Shown here piece after piece: positions 33,164 to 41,829 of a stretch of 64,000 nucleotides of DNA. Both the position numbers and the translations under genes were made by a program. Source of the DNA: Streptomyces roseofulvus (GTDB taxonomy: Bacteria > Actinomycetota > Actinomycetes > Streptomycetales > Streptomycetaceae); assembly GCF_039534915.1 (NCBI RefSeq), contig NZ_BAAAWE010000001.1, positions 3,100,001-3,164,000 on the forward strand, given 5' to 3'. Within the stretch, counting starts at the first letter, position 1; every line of letters starts with the position of its first letter. Below the pieces are notes generated by a model. It was not told where the DNA came from. It made no database searches and saw nothing but the letters and a program-made list of their open reading frames with translations.

Positions 33164-34435
33164 TCAGCCTATGGTCGGACTGTCCGATGAACGCGGGACC
33201 GGGGACCGCGGGACCGGGGACCGCGGGACCGGGGAGCGCGGCTCCGCCGTCGGCGCCAGGCCGAAGACCGGGGCCAGGACGAGCTGGGCCGCGCCCCGCG
33301 CCACGGCGTGCGGGGCGGTCGTCACCTCGACCGGGGTCGGGAGGCGGAGGCCGGCCAGCACGGCGGCCACCCCCTCCGCGAAGACCCCGGGCGCCGCGAG
33401 GACCACCCGGCCGCCGAGCAGGACCCGGTCGATGTCGAGGAGCCGGACCAGGTTCGCCGCGCCGGTGCCGAGGATCCGCGCGGCCTCGGGCAGCTCTCCC
33501 CCGGCCACCGCCGCGAGGCACAGCACCTCCAGGCAGCCGCGCGCGCCGCAGTCGCACACCGGCCCGTCGAGCTGGACCGTCTGGTGGCCGAGCTCGCCGG
33601 CGCCCGTCCGCTCGCCCCGCAGCGGGGCGCCGCCGACGACGAGGCCCGCGCCCAGCCCCGTACCGAGGTGGACGTAGGCGAAGGAGCGGGGCGCGCCCGG
33701 GCGGACGGCGAGGCCGAGGGCGGCGGCGTTGGTGTCCTTGTCGAGCGTGACGGGCAGCCCGAGGCGCGCCGCCAGCTCCTCCCGTACCGGGAAGCCGTCC
33801 CACACCGGCGCCCCCGTCACCCGCCCCGGCACCCCCCGCCGGTGGTCCAGCGGCCCGGGCATGGCGAGCCCGACCCCGAGGACGGGCACGGCGGCCGCCG
33901 GCTCGGGGCCCGCCGCCGTACCCGCGCCGTCCGCCTCCGCCTCCGCACCCGCACCCGCACCCGCACCCGCACCCGGCACCGTCTCCGTGGTCGCGGCCGT
34001 GGCCGCCGTCAGCAGCGCTCGTACCTCCTCCGTCACGGTCGCGAGGACCGGGTCGGGGCCGGCGGCGAGGGTCAGGGGGAGGTGGCGGACGGCGACGGGG
34101 GTGCCGGTGAGGTCGGTGAGGGCCAGGGTCAGGCCGTCGCGGTCGAGGTGGGCGCCGACGGCGTACGCGGCGGTGGGCACGAGGCGCAGGACGGTCCGGG
34201 GCTTGCCGCCGGTGGAGGCGCGGCGGCCGGCCTCCGCCGCCAGCCCCTCGGCGCGCAGCCGGGCGGTGATCTTGCTGACGGCCTGCGGGGTGAGACCGGT
34301 GCGGGCGGCCAGTTCGAGGCGGCTGATGCCCTCCTCCCCCGCCGTGCGCAGCAGGTCGAGCACGAGCGCCGCGTTGTGGCCGCGCAGCGCCGACAGGTTG
34401 GCTCCGCCGCCGGGGTCTCTCGTCATCACCGTCAC
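33164..34435 (-). CDS. ROK-family transcriptional regulator
   Basis: A 423-residue NagC/XylR-type repressor. The winged helix-turn-helix covers residues 12-75 (GHNAALVLDLLRTAGEEGISRLELAARTGLTPQAVSKI). The sugar-kinase-like domain follows with the ATP/sugar motifs GVGLAMPGPLDHRRG, the ExGH motif GAGELGHQTV and a zinc-binding cluster CDCGARGCLEVLC. An Ala/Gly insert near residue 150-170 is encoded by a short CACCCG microsatellite, and the C-terminus has three SPVPR repeats. GTG 34435 is used; an ATG at 34426 is also possible. It diverges from a Gfo/Idh/MocA oxidoreductase across a large palindrome. Confidence 0.9.
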   Translation of the reverse strand: MTVMTRDPGGGANLSALRGHNAALVLDLLRTAGEEGISRLELAARTGLTPQAVSKITARLRAEGLAAEAGRRASTGGKPRTVLRLVPTAAYAVGAHLDRDGLTLALTDLTGTPVAVRHLPLTLAAGPDPVLATVTEEVRALLTAATAATTETVPGAGAGAGAGAEAEADGAGTAAGPEPAAAVPVLGVGLAMPGPLDHRRGVPGRVTGAPVWDGFPVREELAARLGLPVTLDKDTNAAALGLAVRPGAPRSFAYVHLGTGLGAGLVVGGAPLRGERTGAGELGHQTVQLDGPVCDCGARGCLEVLCLAAVAGGELPEAARILGTGAANLVRLLDIDRVLLGGRVVLAAPGVFAEGVAAVLAGLRLPTPVEVTTAPHAVARGAAQLVLAPVFGLAPTAEPRSPVPRSPVPRSPVPRSSDSPTIG

Positions 34436-34457
34436 CGGGCCATTCTGCCCCCTGCTT

Positions 34458-34486
34458 GCACTTTGGCAACAGCGTTGCTTAAGTGC
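34458..34486. promoter_or_regulatory. 29-base palindromic operator between ROK and oxidoreductase genes
   Basis: Outer arms GCACTT (34458-34463) and AAGTGC (34481-34486) and inner arms GCAAC and GTTGC around a central AGC form a near-perfect dyad. It lies 5 bases before the oxidoreductase ATG and 22 bases before the ROK start codon, so it likely overlaps both promoters. This is the expected binding site of the ROK protein. Confidence 0.75.
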
Positions 34487-34491
34487 TGTGC

Positions 34492-35607
34492 ATGACCCCC
34501 CTCACGACCCCCCTCCCCCTCCGCGTCGGTCTCGTCGGCTACGGGCTCGCGGGCTCCGTCTTCCACGCCCCGCTGATCGCCGCCTCCCCCGACCTGACGC
34601 TCACCGCCGTCACCACCGGAAACCCGGAGCGCGCCGCCGAGGCGCGGGCCGCCCACCCCGGCGTCCAGGTGCTCGCCCGGCCGGAGGACCTCTGGGCCGA
34701 CGGGGGTCCGGAACTCGACCTGGTCGTGGTCGCCTCCCCCAACAAGACCCACGTCCCGATCGCCGAGGCCGCGCTGAGGGCGGGGCTGCCGGTCGTCGTC
34801 GACAAGCCGCTCGCGCCGACCGCCGCCGAGGCGCGCGGTCTCGCGGAGCTGGCCGAGGAGCGCGGGCTGCTGCTGTCCGTCTTCCAGAACCGGCGCTGGG
34901 ACAGCGACTTCCTCACCCTCCGCCGCCTCCTCGACGAGGGCGAGCTGGGCGAGGTCCAGCGCTTCGAGTCCCGCTTCGAGCGGTGGCGGCCGCGCCTGAA
35001 GGGCGGCTGGCGCGAGTCCGGCGCCCCGGAGGAGATCGGCGGGCTCCTGTACGACCTCGGCAGCCACGTCGTCGACCAGGCCCTGGTCCTCTTCGGCCCC
35101 GCCGTCTCCGTCTACGCCGAGTCGGACGTGCGCCGGCCGGGCGCGGAGGCCGACGACGACACCTTCGTGGCGATCACCCACGCGAACGGCGTCCGCTCCC
35201 ACCTGTACGTGAGCGCCACCGCCGCCCAGCTCGGCCCCCGCTTCCGGGTGCTCGGGCAGCGCGCCGGCTTCGTGACGTACGGGCTCGACCCGCAGGAGGC
35301 GGCGCTCCGCGAGGGGCTGCGGCCCGGCCCCGGCACGGCCTGGGGCGTGGAGCCCGAGGCCCTGTGGGGCCGGCTCGGCTCCGGGGAGTCCCCGCTGACC
35401 GGCGGCGGGACGCCCGTCGAGTCGGTGCCCGGGGACTACCCGGCGTACTACGCGGCCGTCGCTGCCGCCGTGCGCGGCACCGGCCCGAACCCGGTGACCG
35501 CGCACGAGGCCGCCGCCGCCCTGGACGTCCTGGAGGCGGCACGGCGGTCGGCCCGCGAGGGCGTCACGGTCAGGCTGCGCCCCGCGCCCGACGGCGCCGG
35601 CGGCTGA
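34492..35607 (+). CDS. Gfo/Idh/MocA-family oxidoreductase
   Basis: A 371-residue NAD(P)-dependent dehydrogenase. The Rossmann motif [17 protein letters not shown] starts the protein; the family's EKP-type motif is [13 protein letters not shown] near residue 100 and the substrate-side segment is [13 protein letters not shown] near 187 with a likely catalytic His. Members oxidise sugars, inositol or similar alcohols. ATG 34492 has no clear SD and sits immediately after the operator, so the transcript may be leaderless. Divergence from a ROK regulator suggests induction by a sugar-like ligand. Confidence 0.9.
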   Translation: MTPLTTPLPLRVGLVGYGLAGSVFHAPLIAASPDLTLTAVTTGNPERAAEARAAHPGVQVLARPEDLWADGGPELDLVVVASPNKTHVPIAEAALRAGLPVVVDKPLAPTAAEARGLAELAEERGLLLSVFQNRRWDSDFLTLRRLLDEGELGEVQRFESRFERWRPRLKGGWRESGAPEEIGGLLYDLGSHVVDQALVLFGPAVSVYAESDVRRPGAEADDDTFVAITHANGVRSHLYVSATAAQLGPRFRVLGQRAGFVTYGLDPQEAALREGLRPGPGTAWGVEPEALWGRLGSGESPLTGGGTPVESVPGDYPAYYAAVAAAVRGTGPNPVTAHEAAAALDVLEAARRSAREGVTVRLRPAPDGAGG

Positions 35608-37180
35608 CGGCGACGAGCACGCCGCCGCCGAGGGCGAGGCCGGCGGCCGTCACGCCCATGACGGCCTTCCCGGTGCCGGCGCCGGTCTCGGGGAGTTCCC
35701 CGCCACCGCCCGGGCCGCCGCCGTGGTGGCCGCCGGTCCCGCCGCTGTCGTCGCCGTAGCCGCCGTCGGAGCCGTAACCGCCGTCGGAACCGCCGTCGGA
35801 GCCACCGCCGCTGTCGGAGCCACCCGTGTCACCGCCGGAATCACCGCCCGAGTCACCGCCCGAGTCGCCACCCGAGTCGCCACCGGTGGTGAGTCCGCCG
35901 TCAGTGGATTCCGTCGGGCTGGGGGTGGGCTCGGTGGGGGTCGGGGTCGGCTCGGTGGGGGTCGGCTCGGTCGGCGTGGGCTCGGTGGGGGTCGGCTCGG
36001 TGGGGGTCGGCGTGGGGTCGGTCGGGGTCGGGGTCGGCTCCGTCGGGGTCGGGGTCGGCTCGGTGGGCGTCGGGGTCGGCTCCGTCGGGGTCGGGGTCGG
36101 GGTGTCCTCGTCGCAGGACGGCAGGTCGCCGTCGAACGGGTAGTTGTGGATCTCCTGGCCGCCGCCCCCGCCCGGCTCGGACGCGTGGGTCAGGTCGCCG
36201 GTGGTGAAGAACCGTCCGTTCATGCCCGGCATGGTGATGGTCGCGGTGCTGGCCTGGTTGCCGATCAGCACGCTGCCCGCGAACTGCGCGGTCCCCTCGA
36301 ACGTGACCCGGGTCGCGTCGGGGAAGTTCCACAGCAGCCGGTCCCGGAGCCCCGGCAGGCCGCCGATGTAGGAGTCGATGGTCCGGTCGTCCCCGAGGAC
36401 GTTGACGAGGACGGTCGCGTTCGCGGGGATGTTCTCGAAGCGGATGCCCTGCTGCCCGCCGCTCGCCGACTCCAGGTCGAAGTCGACGGTGAAGACCTGG
36501 AGCGCGGAGGTGCCGTCGCCGGTGAAGAGGGTCTCGGAGCCGTTGTTGACGGCCGTGCCGGTGGGGGTGCGGGAGGCGCCCTTCACGTACGCGTAGCACT
36601 GGCTGGCGGCGGTGAGTTCGCCGCGCAGGGCGGTGTACGGGGCGACGGCGGCGGCGTCCTTGACGGGCGCCGGGATCACGGTGCCGGTCACGTTGCCCGC
36701 GTACACCGTCTTCCCGGTGACGGAGCCCTCCTCGGTGAGGAGGCGCTGCCCGGCGGCGACGGTGATGTTCTTGCCGACGCTGAGGAAGGCGGTGCCGTTG
36801 TCGGGGACGACGCGCGAGCCGACGCCGGCGACGCCGACGTTGTAGACCGCCGAGACGCCGGCGCGCTTGGCCTGGTCGAAGCCGCCGAGGACGACGACCT
36901 TGCCCTCGGCCTCGGCGGCGGCCTCGCGGACCAGGAAGTCGCCGCCGACGAAGACGTTGACGCCGTTGTCGCGCCACTGCACGCCGCCGTTGTTGATGTC
37001 GGGGTACGTGGGCGGGCACGTGCCCGGCTTGCAGGGGCCGAGCCCGCCGGGCAGCGGGTCGGCGGCGCCGGTGGCGGCCAGGCCGCCGACGAGGGCGCCG
37101 GCGGCGACGACGGCCGTCGCGGCGGAGAGGACGAGGCGGGCTCTGCGGCGGGGGACGCGTGCGGTCTTCACAGGTTCCAT
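35570..37180 (-). CDS. choice-of-anchor A family surface protein with LPETG sortase signal
   Basis: A 536-residue wall-anchored protein. ATG 37180 gives an Arg-rich signal peptide (cleavage near TGAADP, residue 40). A choice-of-anchor A domain covers about residues 60-340 ([59 protein letters not shown]). Then a TPTPTEP repeat stalk, a GGDSGGDS repeat, a Gly/Tyr segment and the sorting signal LPETG with a hydrophobic span and tail [10 protein letters not shown]. It overlaps the convergent oxidoreductase by 38 bases. Probable substrate of the class E sortase nearby. Confidence 0.85.
   Translation of the reverse strand: MEPVKTARVPRRRARLVLSAATAVVAAGALVGGLAATGAADPLPGGLGPCKPGTCPPTYPDINNGGVQWRDNGVNVFVGGDFLVREAAAEAEGKVVVLGGFDQAKRAGVSAVYNVGVAGVGSRVVPDNGTAFLSVGKNITVAAGQRLLTEEGSVTGKTVYAGNVTGTVIPAPVKDAAAVAPYTALRGELTAASQCYAYVKGASRTPTGTAVNNGSETLFTGDGTSALQVFTVDFDLESASGGQQGIRFENIPANATVLVNVLGDDRTIDSYIGGLPGLRDRLLWNFPDATRVTFEGTAQFAGSVLIGNQASTATITMPGMNGRFFTTGDLTHASEPGGGGGQEIHNYPFDGDLPSCDEDTPTPTPTEPTPTPTEPTPTPTEPTPTPTDPTPTPTEPTPTEPTPTEPTPTEPTPTPTEPTPSPTESTDGGLTTGGDSGGDSGGDSGGDSGGDTGGSDSGGGSDGGSDGGYGSDGGYGDDSGGTGGHHGGGPGGGGELPETGAGTGKAVMGVTAAGLALGGGVLVAVSRRRRRARGAA
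35818..36102. repeat. coding tandem repeats (GGDS and TPTPTEP units)
   Basis: Two adjacent low-complexity blocks inside the surface protein: about five GGDS units (35818-35882) and about ten PTPTEPT units (35911-36102) with GGTCGG periodicity. Length variation would change stalk length without breaking the frame only if it occurs in multiples of three. Confidence 0.85.
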
Positions 37181-37208
37181 GTGCCGCAATATGCATAAAA
37201 GGGTACGA

Positions 37209-37242
37209 AAAGAGCGGCACCCCACGCGGGATGCCGCTCTTT
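37209..37242. terminator. hairpin upstream of surface protein, likely terminator of the FAH-family gene
   Basis: AAAGAGCGGCA pairs perfectly with TGCCGCTCTTT around a 12-base loop. It is 124 bases past the stop of the minus-strand hydrolase gene and just before the surface-protein promoter. Confidence 0.65.
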
Positions 37243-37243
37243 C

Positions 37244-37373
37244 GGACGGGTCCGGGACTCTGGACGGGGTCCGGACTCTGGACCGGGTCCGGGGCCGGAC
37301 GGGTCAGGCGCCGGGCGAGGCGCGGGGCCTGTCAGGCGCTGGACAGGGCCCGGGAGCCGGACGGGTCAGGCGC
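37244..37373. repeat. short tandem repeats after the FAH-family gene
   Basis: Three 18-base units of the form GGACGGGTCCGGGACTCT (37244-37297) and two copies of CCGGACGGGTCAGGCGC about 62 bases apart, the second running into the hydrolase stop codon. Confidence 0.7.
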
Positions 37374-38235
37374 TCTTCAGTTCCTGGCGCTGGCGGCCCA
37401 GACCCTCGATCTCCAGCTCGACGACGTCACCGGGGCGGAGGTACGGCTTGGGGTCGGGCTGCCCCATGGCGACGCCGGCGGGCGTGCCGGTGTTGATGAC
37501 GTCGCCCGGGTAGAGGGTCATGAAGCGGCTGACGTACCGGACGACCTCGGCGACCGGGAAGATCTGGTCCGAGGTGTGCCCCTCCTGCTTCAGCTCGCCG
37601 TTCACCCACAGGCGCAGGGTGAGGTCCTGCGGGTCGGGCACCTCGTCGGCGGTGACGAGCCAGGGCCCGAGCGGGTTGAAGGTCTCGCAGTTCTTGCCCT
37701 TGTCCCAGGTGCCGCCGCGCTCGATCTGGAACTCGCGCTCGGAGACGTCGTGCGCGAGCGCGTACCCGGCGACGTGCGCCAGGGCCTCCTCGTCGGTCTC
37801 CAGGTAGCGGGCGGTCCGGCCGATGACGATCGCCAGCTCGACCTCCCAGTCCGTCTTCACCGAGCCGCGCGGCACGAGCACGGTGTCGTCCGGGCCGACG
37901 ACGGTGTCGGCGGCCTTGAGGAAGACGACCGGCTCGGCCGGGGTGGCCTGGCCGGTCTCGGCGGCGTGACCGTGGTAGTTCAGCCCGATGCACACGACCT
38001 TGCCGATCCGGCCGACCGGCGGGCCGACCCGCAGCCCGGTGGGGTCGCCGGAGCCGCCGTACGCGGGCAGCACCCCGGCCTCGGCGGCGGCCCGGATCCG
38101 GTCGAGGGTGGCGGTGTCCGAGAGCAGCCGTCCGTCGACGTCGTCGGTGAAGGAGGACAGGTCACGGAGGGTCCCGTCCCCGTCGAGGAGGGCGGGGCGC
38201 TCGGCGCCCGGCGGGCCGACTCGCAGCAGCTTCAT
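37366..38235 (-). CDS. fumarylacetoacetate hydrolase (FAH) family protein
   Basis: A 289-residue member of the FAH fold family (ureidoglycolate lyase, acylpyruvase and similar). The conserved core begins VCIGLNYHGHAAETG near residue 80, continues with the metal ligands in WEVELAIVIG near 130, YALAHDVSEREFQ and GPWLVTADEV, and ends with the family's GDVINTGTPAGVAMG near 250. They hydrolyse or decarboxylate beta-diketo acids in aromatic or purine breakdown. ATG 38235 has GGGAGAAGACC. No pathway partner is adjacent, so the substrate is open. Confidence 0.92.
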   Translation of the reverse strand: MKLLRVGPPGAERPALLDGDGTLRDLSSFTDDVDGRLLSDTATLDRIRAAAEAGVLPAYGGSGDPTGLRVGPPVGRIGKVVCIGLNYHGHAAETGQATPAEPVVFLKAADTVVGPDDTVLVPRGSVKTDWEVELAIVIGRTARYLETDEEALAHVAGYALAHDVSEREFQIERGGTWDKGKNCETFNPLGPWLVTADEVPDPQDLTLRLWVNGELKQEGHTSDQIFPVAEVVRYVSRFMTLYPGDVINTGTPAGVAMGQPDPKPYLRPGDVVELEIEGLGRQRQELKSA

Positions 38236-38372
38236 GGTCTTCTCCCTGTGGTCGAGGTGGGCCCGGGGGAGGCCCTTCGGTGCCCCGGCCGATGGAGTGC
38301 GGCCATCGGAGGATCGTCCGATCCTCCAAGACTCCCGTTCAGCCCGCAAGACCCCGTTCAGCCTGCGGACCC

Positions 38373-39101
38373 TTACGCACGGGTAGCGACGCCGGGCGCC
38401 GGCGGCCGCCGCATGAGCAGCGCCCGCTCGACGGCGGACCAGGTGGTGCTGGTGACGAGGTAGAGCGCGACCGCCAGCGGGACGACGGCGGCGGTGACGA
38501 CCGCCCCGAAGGAGAGCAGCGGCAGCACCCGCCCCAGGGCCGCGGGGGCGCTCCCGCCGGGCGCCGCCGCCATCTCCCGGCGGGTGCGCAGGTACTGGTA
38601 CGCGGCGACGCCGAGGGTCACCGCGAAGAGCGCGAGGTAGACCAGCCCGGCCGGCCCGAAGGGCCCGCCGTCGTCGAGGGCGTCGGCCCACCGCGCGTCC
38701 AGCGGCGCGGCCAGCAGGCCGTGCCCGGCCATCCGGTCGCCGGAGGAGAAGAGGGAGTACAGGAGGAGGAAGGCGGGCACCTGGAGCAGGCTCGGCAGGA
38801 TCCCGGCGAACGGCGAGACCTTCTCCTCGGCGTGCAGCTCCAGGATCGCCCGCTGGAGCCGCTCCGGACGGTTCCTGTGCTTCTCGCGCAGCGCGGCGAC
38901 CCGGGGCGCGAGCCGGACCCGGGCCTGCTGGCCCCGGACCGAGGCGCGGGAGAGGGGATGGACGGCGAGCCGGACGAGGGCGGTGAGGAGGATGACGGCG
39001 GCGGCGGTCGAGGCGCCGCCGAAGGCGGGCTGGAGGAGCGCGGCGAGGCGCCCGACGAGGTCGGAGAAGGCGTCGAGGACGGGGGACGGGAAGACGGACA
39101 A
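38373..39101 (-). CDS. YidC/Oxa1-family membrane insertase, short paralogue
   Basis: A 242-residue membrane protein insertase. I chose the TTG at 39101 because GGAGGG lies five bases upstream; an ATG at 39143 has none. Four to five spans include AVILLTALVRLAVHPLSRAS with the conserved groove Arg, then the cytosolic loop ALREKHRNRPERLQRAILELHAEEKVSPFAGILPSLLQ, and the C-terminal spans LPLLSFGAVVTAAVVPLAVALYLVTST. It lacks the large periplasmic domain and is much shorter than housekeeping YidC, marking it as a second copy. The adjacent upstream gene encodes a small DUF6412-like protein, probably co-transcribed. Confidence 0.85.
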   Translation of the reverse strand: MSVFPSPVLDAFSDLVGRLAALLQPAFGGASTAAAVILLTALVRLAVHPLSRASVRGQQARVRLAPRVAALREKHRNRPERLQRAILELHAEEKVSPFAGILPSLLQVPAFLLLYSLFSSGDRMAGHGLLAAPLDARWADALDDGGPFGPAGLVYLALFAVTLGVAAYQYLRTRREMAAAPGGSAPAALGRVLPLLSFGAVVTAAVVPLAVALYLVTSTTWSAVERALLMRRPPAPGVATRA

Positions 39102-39171
39102 GGGAACCCTCCGGGGTTCGTCGTGCCGGGGACGGTGGGTCACGGCATGACGGACCGCGCGAGGGGGTGCT

Positions 39172-39275
39172 CTCGCGTGCGCGGTGCTTGGCGTGTGGTG
39201 CTTGCGCGTGTGGCGCTGCGCGTGCGGTGCTTCCGCGTGTGGCGGTGCGCGTGCAGTGCTTACGCGTGCGGTGAG
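39172..39275. repeat. degenerate repeat between the DUF6412-like gene and yidC paralogue
   Basis: Alternating GCGTG(C/T)GGTGCTT and CGCGTGTGGCG units repeat about five times in 100 bases. They fill the leader region in front of the insertase gene. Confidence 0.7.
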
Positions 39276-39279
39276 GACC

Positions 39280-39606
39280 CTACGCGGCCGTCGGGAGGGG
39301 ACGTCCGGGTGCCCGGGGCCGGCGGCGGCCGGCGGCGTCGGGGTCGCGCTGCGGGAGGAAGGCCGTACGCCGGGCCCGGTCGCGCAGCGCGGTGCGTATG
39401 AGCGCGGACGGCGCGGCCGGAGCCGTACGGACGCCGATCAGGCCGCAGACGACGGCGGAGGCGGCGGAGACGGCGGCGACGACGGTCGCGGAGACGGAGC
39501 CCGAACCGGAGCCGTCGGCGAGGACGAGCCCCGCGAAGGCGATCACGAGGAGGACCGGGAGGAGAACGAGGGGCGCGACTCGCCGCAGGACCAGACTCCC
39601 GCTCAT
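39280..39606 (-). CDS. small membrane protein (DUF6412-like)
   Basis: A 108-residue protein with two hydrophobic segments (LVLLPVLLVIAFAGLVLA near 12-30 and VVAAVSAASAVVCGLIGV near 42-60) and a basic, Arg/Pro-rich tail. It resembles the DUF6412 proteins that accompany the second YidC in Streptomyces. ATG 39606 has a G-rich SD (GGGGGG). It may assist or be a client of the insertase that follows; no direct evidence. Confidence 0.7.
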   Translation of the reverse strand: MSGSLVLRRVAPLVLLPVLLVIAFAGLVLADGSGSGSVSATVVAAVSAASAVVCGLIGVRTAPAAPSALIRTALRDRARRTAFLPQRDPDAAGRRRPRAPGRPLPTAA

Positions 39607-39703
39607 CACGCCCCCCGTTCCCCGCTCTTCGCTGTCCGTCGGGTAGGACGAACGGCCGTACGAGAGAGTTCCCGGCGTCGTCGCGGAGAACCGCCGGATC
39701 CCC

Positions 39704-40234
39704 TCACGCAGCCGTCGGTTCCAGCGGCGTGAGCAGTCGGCGCGGCGCGAGCAGCGCCCGGGCGACGGGGTCGGCGGGGTCGGGGTCGAGCCCGTCGCCG
39801 GGCCGCATCTCGATGTCGGCGGGGGCGACGGGCACGCGGCAGGCCGGGCACGCGGCGCGCGGGTCCAGCTCGGTGCCGCAGACGGCGTGGTGGAAGCGCC
39901 GCATGGGGAGGGTGCCGGGGATCTCGGCCCTCCCCCAGGCGCCGAGGGCCCACAGGACGGGCCAGAGGGCGAGGCCGCGGTCGGTGAGGACGTACTCGTC
40001 GCGGGGCGGCGAGTCCTGGTAGCGGCGGCGGTCCAGGACACCGGCGTCGACGAGGGCCTGGAGGCGGCCGGCGAGGACGGCGCGGGGGGCGCCGAGGTGG
40101 GCGAGGAAGTCGCTGTAGCGGCGGACGCCGTAGAAGGCGTCGCGCACCACGAGGAGGGTCCAGCGCTCGCCGACGACCTCCAGGGCGCGGGCGATCGAGC
40201 ACTGCTGCTGGGCGTAGTCCTTGCCGAGGGCCAT
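39704..40234 (-). CDS. HxlR-family transcriptional regulator
   Basis: A 176-residue winged-helix regulator. The HxlR signature is complete: YAQQQCSIARALEVVGERWTLLVVRDAFYGVRRYSDF, the conserved Cys at residue 12 that senses electrophiles in this family, then APRAVLAGRLQALVDAGVLDRRRY. The C-terminal 60 residues are a less conserved extension with a CGTELDPRAACPAC cluster that looks like a zinc ribbon, which is longer than standard HxlR proteins (about 110-130 residues). ATG 40234 is used, since the in-frame ATG at 40261 lies inside an operator. It diverges from an MFS exporter and probably represses it. Confidence 0.9.
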   Translation of the reverse strand: MALGKDYAQQQCSIARALEVVGERWTLLVVRDAFYGVRRYSDFLAHLGAPRAVLAGRLQALVDAGVLDRRRYQDSPPRDEYVLTDRGLALWPVLWALGAWGRAEIPGTLPMRRFHHAVCGTELDPRAACPACRVPVAPADIEMRPGDGLDPDPADPVARALLAPRRLLTPLEPTAA

Positions 40235-40254
40235 GCCACCAGCGTACCGAAGGG

Positions 40255-40271
40255 GGTTCATTCAACGAACC
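40255..40271. promoter_or_regulatory. HxlR operator 1
   Basis: GGTTCATTCAACGAACC: perfect 5-bp arms GGTTC/GAACC with a 7-base spacer. It closely matches operator 2, 42 bases away, and lies upstream of the HxlR start. Confidence 0.75.
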
Positions 40272-40296
40272 GAGGAGGGTAGGGTGCGGATCCCGA

Positions 40297-40315
40297 GGGT
40301 TCAATCACCGAACCC
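40297..40315. promoter_or_regulatory. HxlR operator 2
   Basis: GGGTTCAATCACCGAACCC: perfect 6-bp arms with the same 7-base spacing as operator 1. It is 35 bases before the exporter start codon, in promoter position for the MFS gene. Confidence 0.75.
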
Positions 40316-40350
40316 ACTCGTTCCCCCTCTCTCCCGGGTGGAGGCCCCCC

Positions 40351-41829
40351 GTGCGAACAGCCCGCTCCGCTCCCCCACGCGCCACCGCCCCCGCCCGCTC
40401 CCCCGGCCCCGCCACCCTCGCCGTCACCGGCATCGCCACCGCCCTCGCGCTCATGAACTACACGGCGCCGATGCTGACCCTCCCGGCGACGGCGGAGGCG
40501 TTCGGGACGCCGTCCTCGGCGCAGGCGTGGCTGCTCAACGGCACCCCGCTGGGCCTCGCCGCGCTGCTCCTGGTGGCGGGTACGCTGGCCGACGCGCACG
40601 GCCGGCGCCGGGTCTTCCTGCTCGGCACGCTCGCCCTCGGCGTCACGACCGCGCTCGGCGCCTTCACCGGCTCGACGGCGCTCTTCACCGCGGCCCGGAT
40701 CGCCCAGGGCGCGGCCAGCGCCGCCGTCCTCGCGGGCAGCCTGGGCCTGCTCGCCGACGCGTACCCGTCGGGCCGCGACCGGATCCGGGCCACCGGCATC
40801 TGGGGCGCGTCGGTGAGCGGCGGGATCGCCCTGGGCCCGCTCGTGACGGGCGCGCTCAGCCTGCTGGACTGGCGCCTGGCGTACGCGGCACTGGGCGCGG
40901 CGACCGTCCTGACGGCGGCGGCGGGAGCCCGCACGCTCGCCGGCCCGGCCGGAGCGGGTACGCCCGCCGACAGGCCCGGTCCGGCGGGAGCCGGTACGCC
41001 CTCCGGCCCGGCGGGCGCCGCTACGCCCTCCCGCCCGGAGGGATCCCGTACCCCCTCGGCTCCGGGCGCCGGCAGCCGCCCCGACCTCGCGGGCGCGACG
41101 ACGCTCGCCCTCGCGATGGCGGCACTGCTGACGGCCCTGACGCTGGGCCGGGACGGCTGGCTGCGCCCGGTGATCGGCGCGCTCCTGCTGGCGGCGGTGG
41201 CGCTCACCGCCCTGTTCCTGCTGGTGGAGCGCCGCGCGGCGCAGCCGATGATCGACCTGGGGCTGCTGCGGAGGCCGGACTTCCGGGTCGCGGCGCTGGG
41301 GGCGCTCTTCACCGGACTGGCGGTGATCGGCCTGTTCAGCGTGGTCTCGGTGCTGCTCCAGCGCGGCGCGGGGATGGCGCCGCTGGCGACGGCCTGGCTC
41401 TTCCTCCTCTGGTCGGGCACGTCGTTCGTGGTCGCGCTGCAGGCCCGCAGGCTCGCGGGCCGGATCTCGGCCCCGTACCAACTCGCCCTCGGCTTCGTCC
41501 TGTCGGCGGCCGGCACCCTCGCCCTCCTCGGCGCCCTCGACTCCCCCGACCTTCCCTGGCCGCGCCTGATCGCCGGCCTGGTGGTGGCGGGCGCGGGCAG
41601 CGGCCTGCTGAACGCCGCGCTCCCCCGCCTCGCGGTCGACTCGGTCCCGCCCGAGCGGGCGGCGATGGGCTCGGGCGCGAACAACACGGCCCGGTACCTC
41701 GGTTCGGCGGCGGGCGTGGCCCTGATGCTCGCCCTCTCGGCGGCGGGCCCGGACGCGGCCGTGACGGCCGCCGCGGCCCTCGCCCTGGCGGGCGCGGCGC
41801 TCACCGTCGCAGGGTCGCCCAGACGATGA
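40351..41829 (+). CDS. MFS drug exporter (DHA2-like, 14 spans)
   Basis: A 492-residue major facilitator, predicted drug/proton antiporter. GTG 40351 follows GGTGGAGG. Conserved DHA motifs: LNGTPLGLAALLLVAGTLADAHGRRRVFLLG (motif A region, residues 62-92), GAASAAVLAGSLGLLAD, and the motif C-like GIALGPLVTGALS near 155. The central loop (about 195-245) is lengthened by Gly/Ala/Pro repeats containing AGTP units. It is divergent from the HxlR regulator with two operators between, suggesting induction by its own substrates. It overlaps the convergent sortase gene by 29 bases. Confidence 0.9.
   Translation: MRTARSAPPRATAPARSPGPATLAVTGIATALALMNYTAPMLTLPATAEAFGTPSSAQAWLLNGTPLGLAALLLVAGTLADAHGRRRVFLLGTLALGVTTALGAFTGSTALFTAARIAQGAASAAVLAGSLGLLADAYPSGRDRIRATGIWGASVSGGIALGPLVTGALSLLDWRLAYAALGAATVLTAAAGARTLAGPAGAGTPADRPGPAGAGTPSGPAGAATPSRPEGSRTPSAPGAGSRPDLAGATTLALAMAALLTALTLGRDGWLRPVIGALLLAAVALTALFLLVERRAAQPMIDLGLLRRPDFRVAALGALFTGLAVIGLFSVVSVLLQRGAGMAPLATAWLFLLWSGTSFVVALQARRLAGRISAPYQLALGFVLSAAGTLALLGALDSPDLPWPRLIAGLVVAGAGSGLLNAALPRLAVDSVPPERAAMGSGANNTARYLGSAAGVALMLALSAAGPDAAVTAAAALALAGAALTVAGSPRR

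Noticed and set aside
33943..33974. CACCCG microsatellite as a regulatory repeat
   Set aside because: It lies within the ROK coding region and simply encodes a Gly/Ala stretch.
35818..36102. CRISPR-like repeat array
   Set aside because: Repeats are contiguous and in frame, encode TPTPTEP and GGDS units, and have no unique spacers.
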